Assembly (NCBI GenBank): GCA_047967505.1
Contig: CM106541.1
Direction: 5' to 3' (one strand)
Origin: Dipteris shenzhenensis
Taxonomy: Eukaryota > Polypodiophyta > Polypodiopsida > Gleicheniales
DNA length: 64,000 nt
The position numbers were made by a program, and so were the translations under genes. This document shows, in pieces, positions 54,405 through 64,000 of this stretch (within the stretch, counting starts at the first letter, position 1; every line of letters starts with the position of its first letter). Under the pieces are notes generated by a model, which saw only the letters and a list, made by a program, of their open reading frames with translations, did no database searches and was not told the DNA's origin.

Positions 54405-54416
54405 TGGTATCAGAGC
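54405..54416 (+). promoter_or_regulatory. TRG3 primer binding site
   Basis: TGGTATCAGAGC touches the LTR end without a spacer. The stretch 54417-55389 that follows is leader without a real gene. Confidence 0.92.
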
Positions 54417-55389
54417 AGGTTAGCCCTGCCATAGCTGCCTTGCCATGTCATCATCTCTGCCCTTACCCTAACCCTAATTCTGCTCAAGCTCTTCTCCTCT
54501 CAGCTGCCTCAGTTCTGCACTCATTTCTGCCTCTCCTTACAGCCCTTTTGCATTCATTCCTACTCAAGTAGACAGCCTGCCTTCATAGCCGCCTCTATTC
54601 AGGATCTAGTGGAGCTCTAGGCGCGCTAGGCAGCCTGCTAGCTGGCTGGTCGGCACAGTCTTCAAGGCGGTCTTCCAACGTGTGGACCTCGAGGTCATTT
54701 CAGAGCATTCCATCGCAAAACATCAGGGTTTCCAGGCCGCTGTGCCGCAGAGCCAAACACCTGTGCATTGGTTGCAGAATTTGGAGGCTTTTTCGACCTA
54801 GTTTGGAGCTGCTATTGCATTTTCGAGTCATTTTAGGGTTGCTGCAGAACCGCCTATACCAAAAGCATTTTAGGGGCTGCTCCTAGCCTTCAGCTCATCT
54901 ACACCAGCCGGTTTGCATTGTGGAGGCCTGCTACTTCATTTCATAATACTCTAGAGAGCCACCTGATCAATTTCGGACCTGCTGGTGCATTTTGGTACAT
55001 CTACACATCTACTACAGCATCTCGGTGTAGCTTGGAACTGTTTCAATGAGGTCCTCATAAATTTTGAGATATACTTTTGCATTTGGCGCCTCTGCAGCTA
55101 CTTGCTTGTTGACGATTTCAGATCAGTTGCAGTACCTTGAGCAGTCATCACGCCCACTATTGCTCTTCCCTTCGGCCATTCTTGCATTTCGGGGCATCCA
55201 CTTGCTGTTTTTTGACTTGGGTTCACTCCGTTCTACATTTTGGGGCATTTGGAGCACCACTAGACACCTATATCTTCCCTTTTGCACACGAGGAGTTGGC
55301 TGTTGTGTTTTGGAGACTGAGACCAGCTCATTCCTTTGCTGGTCCTTCATCTCAGCTTGCTGTCCGACTTCATCAAGGTCTTTGCCATC

Positions 55390-56218
55390 ATGACTTCATT
55401 GTCTTCTACTTCTTTGCTTGTGGAGAAGTTCAAGGGGGAAGGTTTTCCCACATGGCTAACCAAGATGCAGCTGCTCCTTATGCGCGAAGGTGTTTGGGAT
55501 GTTGTTGAGGACGACAAAGTTGAATTACTTGATTGGCAACAACGCAAGCTTTGGAAGCAGCAGAATGCAAAAGCCATTGCCCTCATTAGTCTTTGCTTGG
55601 CCGACTCTCTCATCCATCATGTGGACTTCAAGTCAACAGCTAAGGAGATTTGGGATTGCCTTGAGACATTGTTTGATAATAAAATCACCAACTCCAAAGT
55701 CTTTTTGAAGCTCAAGTTTTATGATTTGAAAATGGAAGAGAGTGATGAGTCGAGTGATCATCTAGCAAGGTTTCAATCTCTTGTTTAACAACTCTCAAGT
55801 TTGAAAAGTGCGCTTGATGATGAAGATAAGATGGTTGTCCTTATGAGGAGTATACACGGGATATCCCATTTTGAGCAAACTCTTGAAGTACTCCGCCTTG
55901 CCACTACCACGTTTGATGATGTGGTGGTACTCCTCATTGAGAAAGATCGTCACAATAAGGAAACCACTCTTGCCTCTCCTGGTAATCAAGCATTTGCTTC
56001 CACAAGCGAATAGAAGACCAACAAGAATATTATTTGCAGGTTTTGCAAGAGGAAAGGACATAATGGGATCATTGCTTCAAGAAAAGGAACAGGAACAAGA
56101 GAAGCACCATGCCACTCTCCTTGCTGAAGAACACACCAAACCTGAAGAGTCCCCTGAGGAGATACAAGCAGCCACAACTAAGGTTCACGGCCTCTCATTT
56201 GAGGAGCATTATTACTAG
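55390..56218 (+). pseudogene. TRG3 Gag, broken
   Basis: ATG 55390 starts MTSLSSTSLLVEKFKGEGFP, then WLTKMQLLLMREGVWDVVED, the same copia Gag type as TRG1. LISLCLADSLIHHV and DHLARFQSLV follow, then TAA at 55786-55788. The same frame continues SSLKSALDDEDKMVVLMRSI and DDVVVLLIEKDRHNKET, a TAG near 56011 and a damaged knuckle CRFCKRKGHNG that lacks its last cysteine. A shifted frame runs to 56218. 56219-56570 shows no further gene. Confidence 0.85.
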
Positions 56219-56577
56219 AGTTCTAGGGCTTTCTTTTATGCTGTGTGTGTTTATGTTGAGTCAATAAAGGCTCTCAGCCTTGAGTTGTCCTTCTAAACTG
56301 AATGTATTTGGAGTCAATAAAAGGTACTTTGCCCTAGGTTGTCCCCCAAAACTTAATGTATTGTCTTTTACTTTGGTTTGATGGTATTGACCACCCAATT
56401 CAGAGTAAGGGGGTGTGACGAGTGATGGTTTGCCCTTGTTGATCGCAAGCTGACTGAGAAATCACTATCACACGAGAGGTGTTGGATAGTTGGGCTTGCT
56501 CTTTGTAGTATCGCGGTGGAGAGGGGATCAATCTACTCTTTGCGTGTTGGGTCTCACACTCTTTGATCTGAAGGGGG

Positions 56578-56833
56578 TGTTGGAGATATGATAGCCAAAG
56601 AGTGTGTTGATGTGATGTATTGGTGTGTAGTACTAGGAGATCTAGTACTAGTTCATGTGTGAGTCATATGTTAGTGCCACGTGTCACTATGGGCCTTATC
56701 CCATATGCACTTGGTGCAAGTGTGTGAGAGTGTGACCTATATAAAGGCTTGTACTTCACTTATCTCATTGATGATGATGAATGAATGAAAGCCTTCATGG
56801 TTTCTACATTTGTGTATCACTTCTTCACTCCCT
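56578..56833 (+). repeat. TRG3 3' LTR, truncated
   Basis: TGTTGGAGATATGATAGCC follows a polypurine tract AAGGGGG (56571-56577). It is lost after TTCACTCCCT, where the gypsy LTR TGTTATGC begins. Confidence 0.88.
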
Positions 56834-57317
56834 TGTTATGCTCTAGCTGGGATAGCATGACCTCGAATAGATCGGTGGGCATTTCCTCTTAGATGACCAA
56901 CTTTTGTAATAGTTAATGTGCGTAATTGAAATGGTCAAGAGAAGTAACTGCCAAGGTCCTAGGTGAGGGCGGAATGGCATTGACTAGATAGTTCTGAGTG
57001 CTAAGGCCTAGGTGCACCTAAATGTGCAATAATGCCAAGGGGCAAGTGGTTTTTAATGTGCCCCAAGAGAGGGGTAAAAAGGTGCACCAAGTGGAGAGGC
57101 TATAATGATGACATTTGGCAAGGAGAACTATCTAGGGAATTGAGGGTCTCATGGATAAGTATGAAGGAAAATAACGAAGGAAAATACGTATCTGACGATT
57201 TACTATCCTTGAGAATAGGCTAGGTGGAACAACAGATAGCCATCGCCCGTGATTGTTTCAACGACGAAGAGAGGTTTAGGCTACAGATAAAAACGAGGAT
57301 AGATAAAGTCGTTTACA
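56834..57317 (+). repeat. 5' LTR of the chromovirus-like gypsy element
   Basis: About 484 bp from TGTTATGCTCTAGC to GTTTACA. The left end is inferred from the break in TRG3 similarity, the right from the PBS three bases later. The other LTR is outside the window. Confidence 0.75.
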
Positions 57318-57320
57318 TTT

Positions 57321-57332
57321 TGGTATCAGAGC
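57321..57332 (+). promoter_or_regulatory. Gypsy primer binding site
   Basis: TGGTATCAGAGC, initiator-Met tRNA type. The leader 57333-58067 has no convincing gene and ends with an A-run at 58031-58046. Confidence 0.9.
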
Positions 57333-58067
57333 AAGGCTAGAGGATGAAGGGGGATTCGTGATTTACGACGAAACCTGTGAAGGGAAGGTGGACGATAAAT
57401 TTTTCGTTGGTGTTTTGCTACGACGACTGGTGTAGGTGACGCCTAAGTGACGGCGTTCCCGACTGTGTGGTTGGGGTGTCTACCGAGTTGGGTGATGTGC
57501 TCAGATTGGATCGCCTCGAGCAAGAATTTGGTGAAGACCCGAGGGCTATTGGTTGTCGCACCACGAATCTGTCTGTTCCGCTCCTGGAGTATGGCTGGTT
57601 GTGGGCAAGCAGAGATGGGTCATGGAAGCACGAGCGTGGAGCAGGGACGAGCGACGCGCATGCCTGAGCATTGAAATTAATGGACGGCTAAATTTGGGGC
57701 AACGTAGCGGTTCGGTAGTCAGACAGGTTTTTTTGAACGATTTTGGAGCGGGATGATAATCTACGCAACGTGAAGGCGTCACGTCAATTACATTTATCAT
57801 AAAATCGTTAGATACATTTTGGTCGCATCTTGCTTGCTGTCCTGCAGAAGCACCGCCTGTGAGGCATTTTAAGGTCTCTGCACAACCTATTTGGAATGGA
57901 CTTCGAAGGGAAACTCTACGTCTGAGAAAGAGCAGGTTGACATTTGGCATCGTTGCGAAACAACCAGGGAGCCTTTCTTTCCATGCAGTTTTTTTTTGTT
58001 TCCAATTAGTCCGGTTATTTCTGCACTGTAGAAAAAAAAAAAAAAACCCATCTTCCATTGTGAATCT

Positions 58068-59249
58068 ATGGAGGCAGAAGGGCAGAATTCAAGGGTGAAT
58101 CCTAGTGAGTCTAGAGTGCAGTCTACACAACAGATGTCACATCATGCAGCACCTACATTGATTGGTAGGATTTCGATATTAGAGGATGCTTTACAGCAGA
58201 TTATGAACCAGCAGCTTCAAGTGAATGCTGGTCAAAATGAGATCAGGGAGATGGTGCAAGCCTTGTCGGCTAGACCGTCTAGAACTGATAAGGGCAAAGC
58301 TCCAGTAGAGCCAGAGCCCAGTATACATTCCTTAGAGCGCGCGAGGGTCAAAGTGCCTAATATCGCTAATTATAGACCGGAGAAGTACGCTGGTCGGATG
58401 ACCGAGCGCAGCTTTGATGTGATCGAGGTTTGGTTACACAAATGGGAAGAAGCCTTCGCCATTTGTGAAATTAGATCCGATCTAAAGAAAATCCGCGAGG
58501 CCACACACCTGTTTATTGAGGCAGTGGACAGATGGTGGATAAAGCAACAGAAGGATCAAGTTGCTCCAACCACCTGGGAAGGGTTTAAAGCTGAATTCAA
58601 GAAACACTTTCTCCCACCTGATGAAGAATCCCGAGCTTGGGATGCTTATAGAAATCTTCGTCAGAGGAGTCTGTCAGTGGCAGAGTACACTGACAAATTC
58701 AGGGAATGTGTCATGAAAATAACAGACCCTCTCCCTATGTCGGTTCAGTTAAAGGACTATATCTATGGACTGAACGACAAGATCAAAATGGAAGTTCGGG
58801 CTAAATATGTGACTACACTAGATGAATCTATAGCAGTAGCCCTGAACTATGAGGATGCCAGAGGCAGATCTGGTGGATTTGTGCAGGCAGGGACTCAGTA
58901 TGAGTACCTGAAAAAAGGGGGATTTCCGAGGAAATGGGTTTCAAAGACAAGTGTCTCGCAGCCAAGTGGCCAAACCAAGCAGGTGAAGCCGGTTGAGGGA
59001 CCAGTAAAAACAAGTATCACCGTTGGGGTGAAAAGGAAAATAACTCCAATGGCAGCCCGCGCTTGATCAAAGTCCTCGTTGACCCCTGAACAAAAAGAGA
59101 AAGCTAGGAAAGAAGGATTGTGCTTCGGCTGCCTTCAGCGACATCAGTGGAAGGATTGTCCACTGAATAAAGACCGTCGCACGGCTAATATGATAATATC
59201 TGAATGCGACGTAGAAATGCAGGAGAGTCCCAATGCGGAACATATGCAG
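58068..59249 (+). pseudogene. gypsy Gag
   Basis: It starts MEAEGQNSRVNPSESRVQST. The retrotransposon Gag domain includes EVWLHKWEEAF, RWWIKQQKDQV and FKKHFLPPDEE, then AYRNLRQRSLSVAEYTDKF. A TGA at 59064-59066 interrupts, and the same frame continues LTPEQKEKARKEGLCFGCLQ with a shortened knuckle CFGCLQRHQWKDC (CX2CX3HX4C). That spacing is typical of chromovirus Gag. Gag packages the RNA. Confidence 0.88.
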
Positions 59250-59637
59250 ATGCAACTGGCGGGACCTTCTCAGAGGTTAGTACCTTGTTTGTTATGTGTA
59301 TCTGTTGCTAAGTTAGTGACGAGTGCACCTGATAACATCCTATCTAAGCCCGCAGCAACGGGGTATACGGCCTTTAATGATACGGAGTTAATTAAAATGA
59401 AAGGACAAGTGGCCAGTCATGATGTCATTGTGTTATTTGACTCGGCGTCAACTCACAATGTGATTAACTCCAAGCTCGTGAAGAGGCTGAAATTAAAGAC
59501 AAGTCCATCTGACTATGCGTATACAGTCAGGATGGCCGATGGAAGTTCAACTGAAGTATGGGACCAAAGGGTTACCCAGTTGGAGCTTCGGATTCAGGAC
59601 TATGCTGAGAAGCTTGATTTTGAAATGACCAAGCTTG
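59250..59637 (+). pseudogene. gypsy protease, interrupted by TRG2
   Basis: VIVLFDSASTHNVINSKLVK holds the catalytic DSA at about 59440-59448, where DSG or DTG is usual. It continues VRMADGSSTEV to DFEMTKL, where TRG2 is inserted. Beyond TRG2 (61811) the frame resumes as AHANIALGMAW without a shift. Confidence 0.85.
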
Positions 59638-59934
59638 TGTTGGAATACTGAAGGAAAAGAGTAGAGTGGACACAAACTCAGAATACTTGCATTACTTCCT
59701 TGTAGAATGAAGAAGAGTGAGGTCCTTAAGTAGGCACCTCATACATGCTCACTGACATCACTGATGACCTCAGAGCTTCACAATCATCTCCTCAATCTGC
59801 TCCTAGATTCTCTCAATCATCCTATGTGGCTCTCCACCACCTAACTGTGCTTGTGGGCACCTAACTGTGCCTCTAGCACTCACACATAGAAACATAAGGT
59901 GTGCCTGAGGCATACACCTTGAGATATCCCAACA
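59638..59934 (-). repeat. TRG2 3' LTR
   Basis: 297 bp, TGTTGGAATACTG...CCAACA on the plus strand. The polypurine tract on the minus strand (TTGAGGGGGGGTT) lies right beside it at 59935-59947. Confidence 0.92.
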
Positions 59935-60235
59935 AACCCCCCCTCAAGGAAATGCCTCAGGCTATGTCAAGGATACATCTAGTCTCATAGTTTCTCATGC
60001 CATCTCATGGTGGTCAAGGATAAATCTATGGCTAGGTTCTCATGCTAGCAAGGGTTCCCTTGGGTGTAAGGTAAACAAAAGGGATACAAAAAGATCTTCC
60101 AATGGTTATAAGGTGACCAGAGGTGTTTACAAAACACACAAAACACAATAGTTTATTTTCATTCATTTTGGAGGACTATCCAGGCTGAGTACCTTGACAT
60201 AAAAAGAGAGATCTGGAGCATACATAGAGATGTGT

Positions 60236-60772
60236 TTAAAATGCATAATCTTCATGGGATGCCTCATCTTGTGGAGGCAAAATATCCATGTCAAGGCAAG
60301 GTCTTACCACATGGGCAGTGTCTAGTGCCTTATAACATGGTACTATGATAGAACAAGTGGATCTGAAAGTCATATCCTTCAAGAGAACAATTATCTTGTC
60401 ATCTCCATAGTTGTGTAGAGAAGCATATCTTAGGTATCTGACCTTCATCTTTTTCTTGTACTTGGAGTCAAATAAAAGTGCCATGAGAGGGTAGATCTCT
60501 GTAGTTGCTTCCTTTTTGGCAACCATTGTTTTGGCAATCTTCAACAAGGAAGTCAGGTTGGCATTTTCATCCTTTGTAGCATAACAAGACATTGCTTTAT
60601 GTTTTGGCTTTTCACATATTTTGCATAAGCAAGCCATGAGAGGCTCTAACCCAAGTATTGGACCCAAGTATTGGGTAGTGTCTTCTCTCTTACAAGGCTT
60701 AGAATAACAACTGAAATGCTTCAAAATATAAGCATTTAATGTAGCAAAGTCTTGTGACCAAATTTCAAACAA
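60236..60772 (-). CDS. TRG2 protein: CCHC knuckle, otherwise unlike known Gag
   Basis: A 178-codon intact frame. The knuckle CKICEKPKHKAMSC (CX2CX4HX4C) lies near residues 51-64. The first 50 residues (MFEIWSQDFATLNAYILKHF) do not show the DUF4219/UBN2 Gag core found in TRG1 and TRG3. The rest is a mixed charged region (LFDSKYKKKMKVRYLRYASL) ending ASHEDYAF and stop. It is probably the C-terminal part of a Gag or a replaced sequence. It is the only gene of the element. RNA binding is likely from the knuckle. Confidence 0.7.
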   Translation of the reverse strand: MFEIWSQDFATLNAYILKHFSCYSKPCKREDTTQYLGPILGLEPLMACLCKICEKPKHKAMSCYATKDENANLTSLLKIAKTMVAKKEATTEIYPLMALLFDSKYKKKMKVRYLRYASLHNYGDDKIIVLLKDMTFRSTCSIIVPCYKALDTAHVVRPCLDMDILPPQDEASHEDYAF

Positions 60773-61496
60773 TGATGCTTCTTCTTACATGCTTCATAGA
60801 AGTGGGTGAAATAAACACTTTCCAATCAAAACCAGGTCTAGCAAGTCAAAACAAAACTGAAGCAACACTTGTACTGAAGTTATTGAAAACTTCAAAAGAC
60901 CAGAAATGCTAGAGTAGCATTTTATGTAGCATCATCTTCAAAAGCTTGTCAAAACTGTCAAAACTAGAGAGCTGAACTTGGAGGGCTTATAGCTCACTCT
61001 TCAAAGCAAAAGAAAGGGGGCTTTCTGAGGCAAAAGAAAGCTGGTATACCACAGTAGATCCTCTGGGAAGAAGAGGCGAAAAAATGCGTCAGGTCGCCTT
61101 CTCCTTCTTCAACAAAGTCGACTGGTTTTTCTCTGTTTTCTCCTTCAATATGCAGCCATTGCTGCTCAGATTTCAGCACAAGGTAGCCCAAGGTATGGAG
61201 AAGCTTGCCCTGAAAGGAATTAGAGAAAGAAGGAGCAGTCGCAGAGAAAACGCAGCAAGAAAAAACGACGACCTCTGTGTAATGGCGACGAGCAGAAGCG
61301 AAGATTCGTCAATTCCTTGCAGCCAGAAGTTCGCCCCAACAAGGTGGATCTCCAGCTGGAAGGGCGTGGGAAATGGCTGAGAATCGGAGGAGAACAGGCT
61401 TAAGCAAATTTTTGGAAGAAGAGGGAGAGATGGTGAAGAAGAAGATGAAGAAGAAGATGATGATGTGGCAGAAATGGGCTCAAGGGGGATCAAAGG

Positions 61497-61508
61497 GCTC
61501 TGATACCA
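61497..61508 (-). promoter_or_regulatory. TRG2 primer binding site
   Basis: TGGTATCAGAGC on the minus strand, touching the LTR. The leader 60773-61496 has no second gene and contains a GAAGAAGATGAAG repeat near 61425-61465. Confidence 0.93.
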
Positions 61509-61805
61509 TGTTGGAATACTGAAGGAAAAGAGTAGAGTGGACACAAACTCAGAATACTTGCATTACTTCCTTGTAGAATGAAGAAGAGTGAGGTCCTTAA
61601 GTAGGCACCTCATACATGCTCACTGACATCACTGATGACCTCAGAGCTCCACAATCATCTCCTCAATCTGCTCCTAGATTCTCTCAATCATCCTATGTGG
61701 CTCTCCACCACCTAACTGTGCTTGTGGGCACCTAACTGTGCCTCTAGCACTCACACATAGAAACATAAGGTGTGCCTGAGGCATACACCTTCAGATATCC
61801 CAACA
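61509..61805 (-). repeat. TRG2 5' LTR
   Basis: 297 bp, near identical to 59638-59934. Confidence 0.92.
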
Positions 61806-61810
61806 GCTTG

Positions 61811-63654
61811 CTCATGCAAATATAGCCCTGGGTATGGCATGGCATTCTAAAAAGAATCCAGCCATTGATTGGAAAAAGCACGTATATCAGTTCAAGATGA
61901 ATGATGTGCTTTATGTCTTGCGAGGTGAGAAAGGTATACCTCAGGGACCGTTGGTTTCCGTGATGAAAATCAGAAAGGCTCAAGTAGAGTTTTTATTCCT
62001 TTGCACAGCATCGGTAGAGCCGGTTGGTGATTCTTCGGCTAGCACTGATGTTACGCAAAGTGGTGAGATGGCCAAGCTGGCTAATCTTATAACAGAGGAG
62101 TTCTCTGAATGTTTTAGGGATGAACTACCTTATGGGTTACCTCCAGAGCGGAAAGTTCAACATAAGATTGAACTGATCCCGGGGGCAGAACCTGTAAATA
62201 GACCTCCCTATAGAATAAGTTTTGTTGAAGAGGCGGAGGTGCGTAGACAACTGGAAGAATACCTCAAGTTGGGGCAGATTCAACCAAGTTTCTCACCTTT
62301 TGCTTCGCCAATGATATTAAAGAAGAAAAAGGATGATACGTTTCGCCTCTGTATAGATTACAGAGCATTGAATAATATCACTGTTAAGCACAGGTATCCG
62401 ATGGCTCGGATAGATGATTTGCTAGATGCATTACATGGAGCCGTGATTTTCAGCGAGATAGATCTTAAGTGCAGCTACCATCAAATCCGGATTAGAGCCG
62501 AGAATGTGCATAAAACCGCTTTTAGAAGCAGGTTTGGTCATTATGAGTTTTTGGTAATGCCCTTCGGACTTACCAATGCTCCCGCGACCTTCGTCATGCT
62601 TATGAACGATTTACTACGTCCGTATATCGGAAAGTTCGTAGTACATTTTATTGACGATATCCTGATATTCAGTAAGAGTGTTACTGAGCATCGTGAACAC
62701 TTAAGGATAGTGTTCAGTACTTTGAGGAAAGCCAGTCTTTATGTGAATAAAAAGAAAACTATACTGTGTATGGTTAGGCTTGAATACTTAGGATTCATAA
62801 TTACTCCACAGGGGGTAGAAATGGATCCGAAGAAAGTGGCTGCGATACTAACTTGGCCAATCCCTCAGAGTCTGACCGCGTTGCGATCATTCTTGGGATT
62901 TGTCTAGTTTTATAGAAGGCATATCAAAGGATATTCCGGAATAGTATCGCCATTGACTGATCTGACCTCAGATAAAGTACCTTTTATTTGGGGACAGAAT
63001 CAACAGGAAAGTTTTAACACCATAAAACAAGCTGTGGTCACCGGACCGGTGTTAAAAATAGTTGATCCCCAGAAACCGTTGTTCCTAGAAACCGATGCAA
63101 GTGGCATTGCGGTAGGAGCAGTCCTCCTTCAAGAGGGAAGGCCAGTAGCCTTTGAAAGCAAGAAGCTTTCTCCCTCTCAAAGGAATTGGCCAACTCATGA
63201 ATTAGAGTTGTATGCTATCATCCATGCTTTGAAAACATGGAGGCATTATCTGTATGGTTCAGAGTTTTATGTGGATGTAGATCATGATACTCTGAAACAT
63301 TTTTGTAAACAACCTGACTTGAGGGGCCGCCAAGCTAGGTGGGCAGAGCTCATGCATGAGTTTAATCTAACGATTCGGTACCGAAGAGGAAAAGATAATA
63401 AGGTGGCTGATGCGTTGTCTCGCATTATGCACAACCTGAGTTTCACGGTATTAGAGAGTGCTCTAATGACCGAGATAAGAGAAACTCAAAAAGTGGACGA
63501 GTTTGTCCAGAGCTTATGGCCTAAGGCTCATGTGTTAAAACCCGGGGAAAGTGAAAAGGATGACTTGGCATCCAGAAAAGGCCAAACTTATGCAAGATAT
63601 ACCATAAGGAATGGTATGCTAGTTAGAAATGGCAAGGTTGTAGTACCTGGTTAG
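61811..63654 (+). pseudogene. gypsy reverse transcriptase and RNase H
   Basis: After the protease end comes ITEEFSECFRDELPYGLPPE, then RLCIDYRALNNITVKHRYPM, FSEIDLKCSYHQIRI, MPFGLTNAPATFVMLMND and VHFIDDILIFSKS (FIDD at 62647-62658). A TAG at 62905-62907 stands in the region that reads GFV-stop-FYRRHIKGYSG. RNase H has PLFLETDASGIAVGAVLLQ, THELELYAIIHAL and KVADALSRIMH. A second TAG ends it at 63652-63654 just before integrase. The two stops are the only defects, so inactivation looks recent. Confidence 0.92.
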
Positions 63655-64000
63655 AATGATCTCAGACAGAGAGTCATTCGACAATGCCATGATAGCCCGT
63701 GTGCGGGACATCCAGGAGTCGAGAAGACATATGATCTCGTGAAGCGAGATTTCTTTTGGCCAAAGATGAAAAAGCATATTCATGAATATGTGACACGGTG
63801 TTTCTCGTGTCAGGTAAGTAAGGCCGAGCGGGTGAAGCCACCCGGACTTTTACAGCCCTTGGAAGTACCACTAAGTAAGTGGGAGAGCATTTCCATGGAC
63901 TTTATTGTAGGACTACCTGCAACACAAGGAGGATATAATTCTATCCTTGTGGTGGTTGATCGTCTAACCAAGATGGCTCACTTCATTCCGACTAGAGAGT
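63655..64000 (+). pseudogene. gypsy integrase N-terminus, cut by window end
   Basis: In frame after the TAG: QCHDSPCAGHPGVEKTYDLV and YVTRCFSCQVSKAER form the HHCC zinc-binding domain, then ISMDFIVGLPATQGGYNSIL and VDRLTKMAHF start the catalytic core with its first aspartate at about 63898-63900. The rest is beyond the window. Confidence 0.92.

Larger units (their letters stand above)
53380..56833 (+). mobile_element. Decayed gag-only LTR element TRG3
   Basis: 5' LTR (with a MITE inside), PBS, leader, a broken gag, no pol, polypurine tract and a 3' LTR that is cut after about 256 bp by the gypsy LTR at 56834. Without the MITE the element would be about 2.7 kb plus the missing LTR end. The lack of any protease, integrase or RT text between 56.2 and 56.58 kb supports a TR-GAG-type structure, although internal deletion from an autonomous element cannot be excluded. 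Confidence 0.8.
59638..61805 (-). mobile_element. Gag-only-like LTR element TRG2 inside gypsy protease
   Basis: A complete 2168 bp element with 297 bp LTRs (59638-59934 and 61509-61805). I count two mismatches between them, near the middle and near the end. GCTTG flanks both sides (59633-59637 and 61806-61810). On the minus strand the order is LTR, PBS, leader with acidic/GAA repeats, one short Gag-like frame, polypurine tract and LTR. No pol is present. It is a recent, non-autonomous element. Confidence 0.93.
56834..64000 (+). mobile_element. Ty3/gypsy element, chromovirus-like, runs off the window
   Basis: 5' LTR, PBS, leader, gag, protease, RT, RNase H and the first part of integrase are in one direction. 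The element contains TRG2 inside its protease. The frame is almost intact apart from three single stops (59064 TGA, 62905 TAG, 63652 TAG). The RT text is of the chromovirus side of Ty3/gypsy. The chromodomain, if any, would be beyond the window. Confidence 0.9.

Noticed and set aside
57546-58058. Minus-strand frame of 170 codons in the gypsy leader
   Set aside because: No motif, it overlaps the leader of a plus-strand element, and there is no upstream promoter or splice support.

Overview
The window looks like nuclear DNA of a land plant in a gene-poor, retrotransposon-dense region. The evidence is the retroelement types: Ty1/copia and Ty3/gypsy elements primed by initiator-Met tRNA (TGGTATCAGAGC beside the LTRs), L1-clade LINEs, short gag-only LTR elements and a hAT-like MITE, plus introns with plant-like splice sites. 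The species cannot be fixed from the sequence. All assignments are by eye, from motifs and comparison between copies inside the window.

Layout. 1-2222: 3' part of a copia element (family A). 2.4-3.3 kb: LINE RT fragment. 3.96-6.64 kb: decayed Athila/Tat-like gypsy element cut by a near-complete family-A copia element (6637-12713) whose 3' LTR is truncated. 12.7-20.4 kb: the only large block that is not retrotransposon. It holds decayed, intron-bearing reading frames on one strand: a ParB/DGQHR-like domain joined to a DNA-methylase-like domain, an FCP1-type phosphatase and a SET domain. Spacers and introns there carry variants of a perfect palindrome. 20.4-22.7 kb: old LINE cut by a deleted family-A copia copy (22688-25065), which abuts a LINE on the minus strand (25.07-28.4 kb).

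29.4-42.7 kb: two candidate exons of a host gene on the minus strand (42503-42685 and 29434-29687) with compatible splice phases. Between them lie about 12.8 kb of transposons: a hAT-like fragment, a LINE split by a gag-only LTR element (TRG1, 32858-35303, identical LTRs, TSD GGATA), and a second LINE of the same family. 43114-46796: 5'-truncated LINE with a 12-13 bp TSD. 47412-52224: full-length but inactive copia element (family B, TSD AAAAA). 52.2-53.4 kb: gag and LINE scraps and an exon-like piece. 53380-56833: decayed gag-only element (TRG3) with a 723 bp hAT-like MITE in its 5' LTR. 56834-64000: chromovirus-like gypsy element running off the window, with another gag-only element (TRG2, 59638-61805, TSD GCTTG) inside its protease.

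How parts work together. The autonomous copia and gypsy elements encode Gag, protease, integrase and RT/RNase H. The gag-only elements keep LTRs, PBS, polypurine tract and at most a Gag protein, so they must borrow Pol. Nearly every autonomous element is broken, often by CAG-to-TAG changes, while TRG1 and TRG2 look recent. The points most worth a second look are the ParB-methylase/FCP1/SET block with its palindromes, the L1-ORF1p-like first ORF of two plant LINEs, the gag-only elements, and the host gene with a transposon-filled intron.
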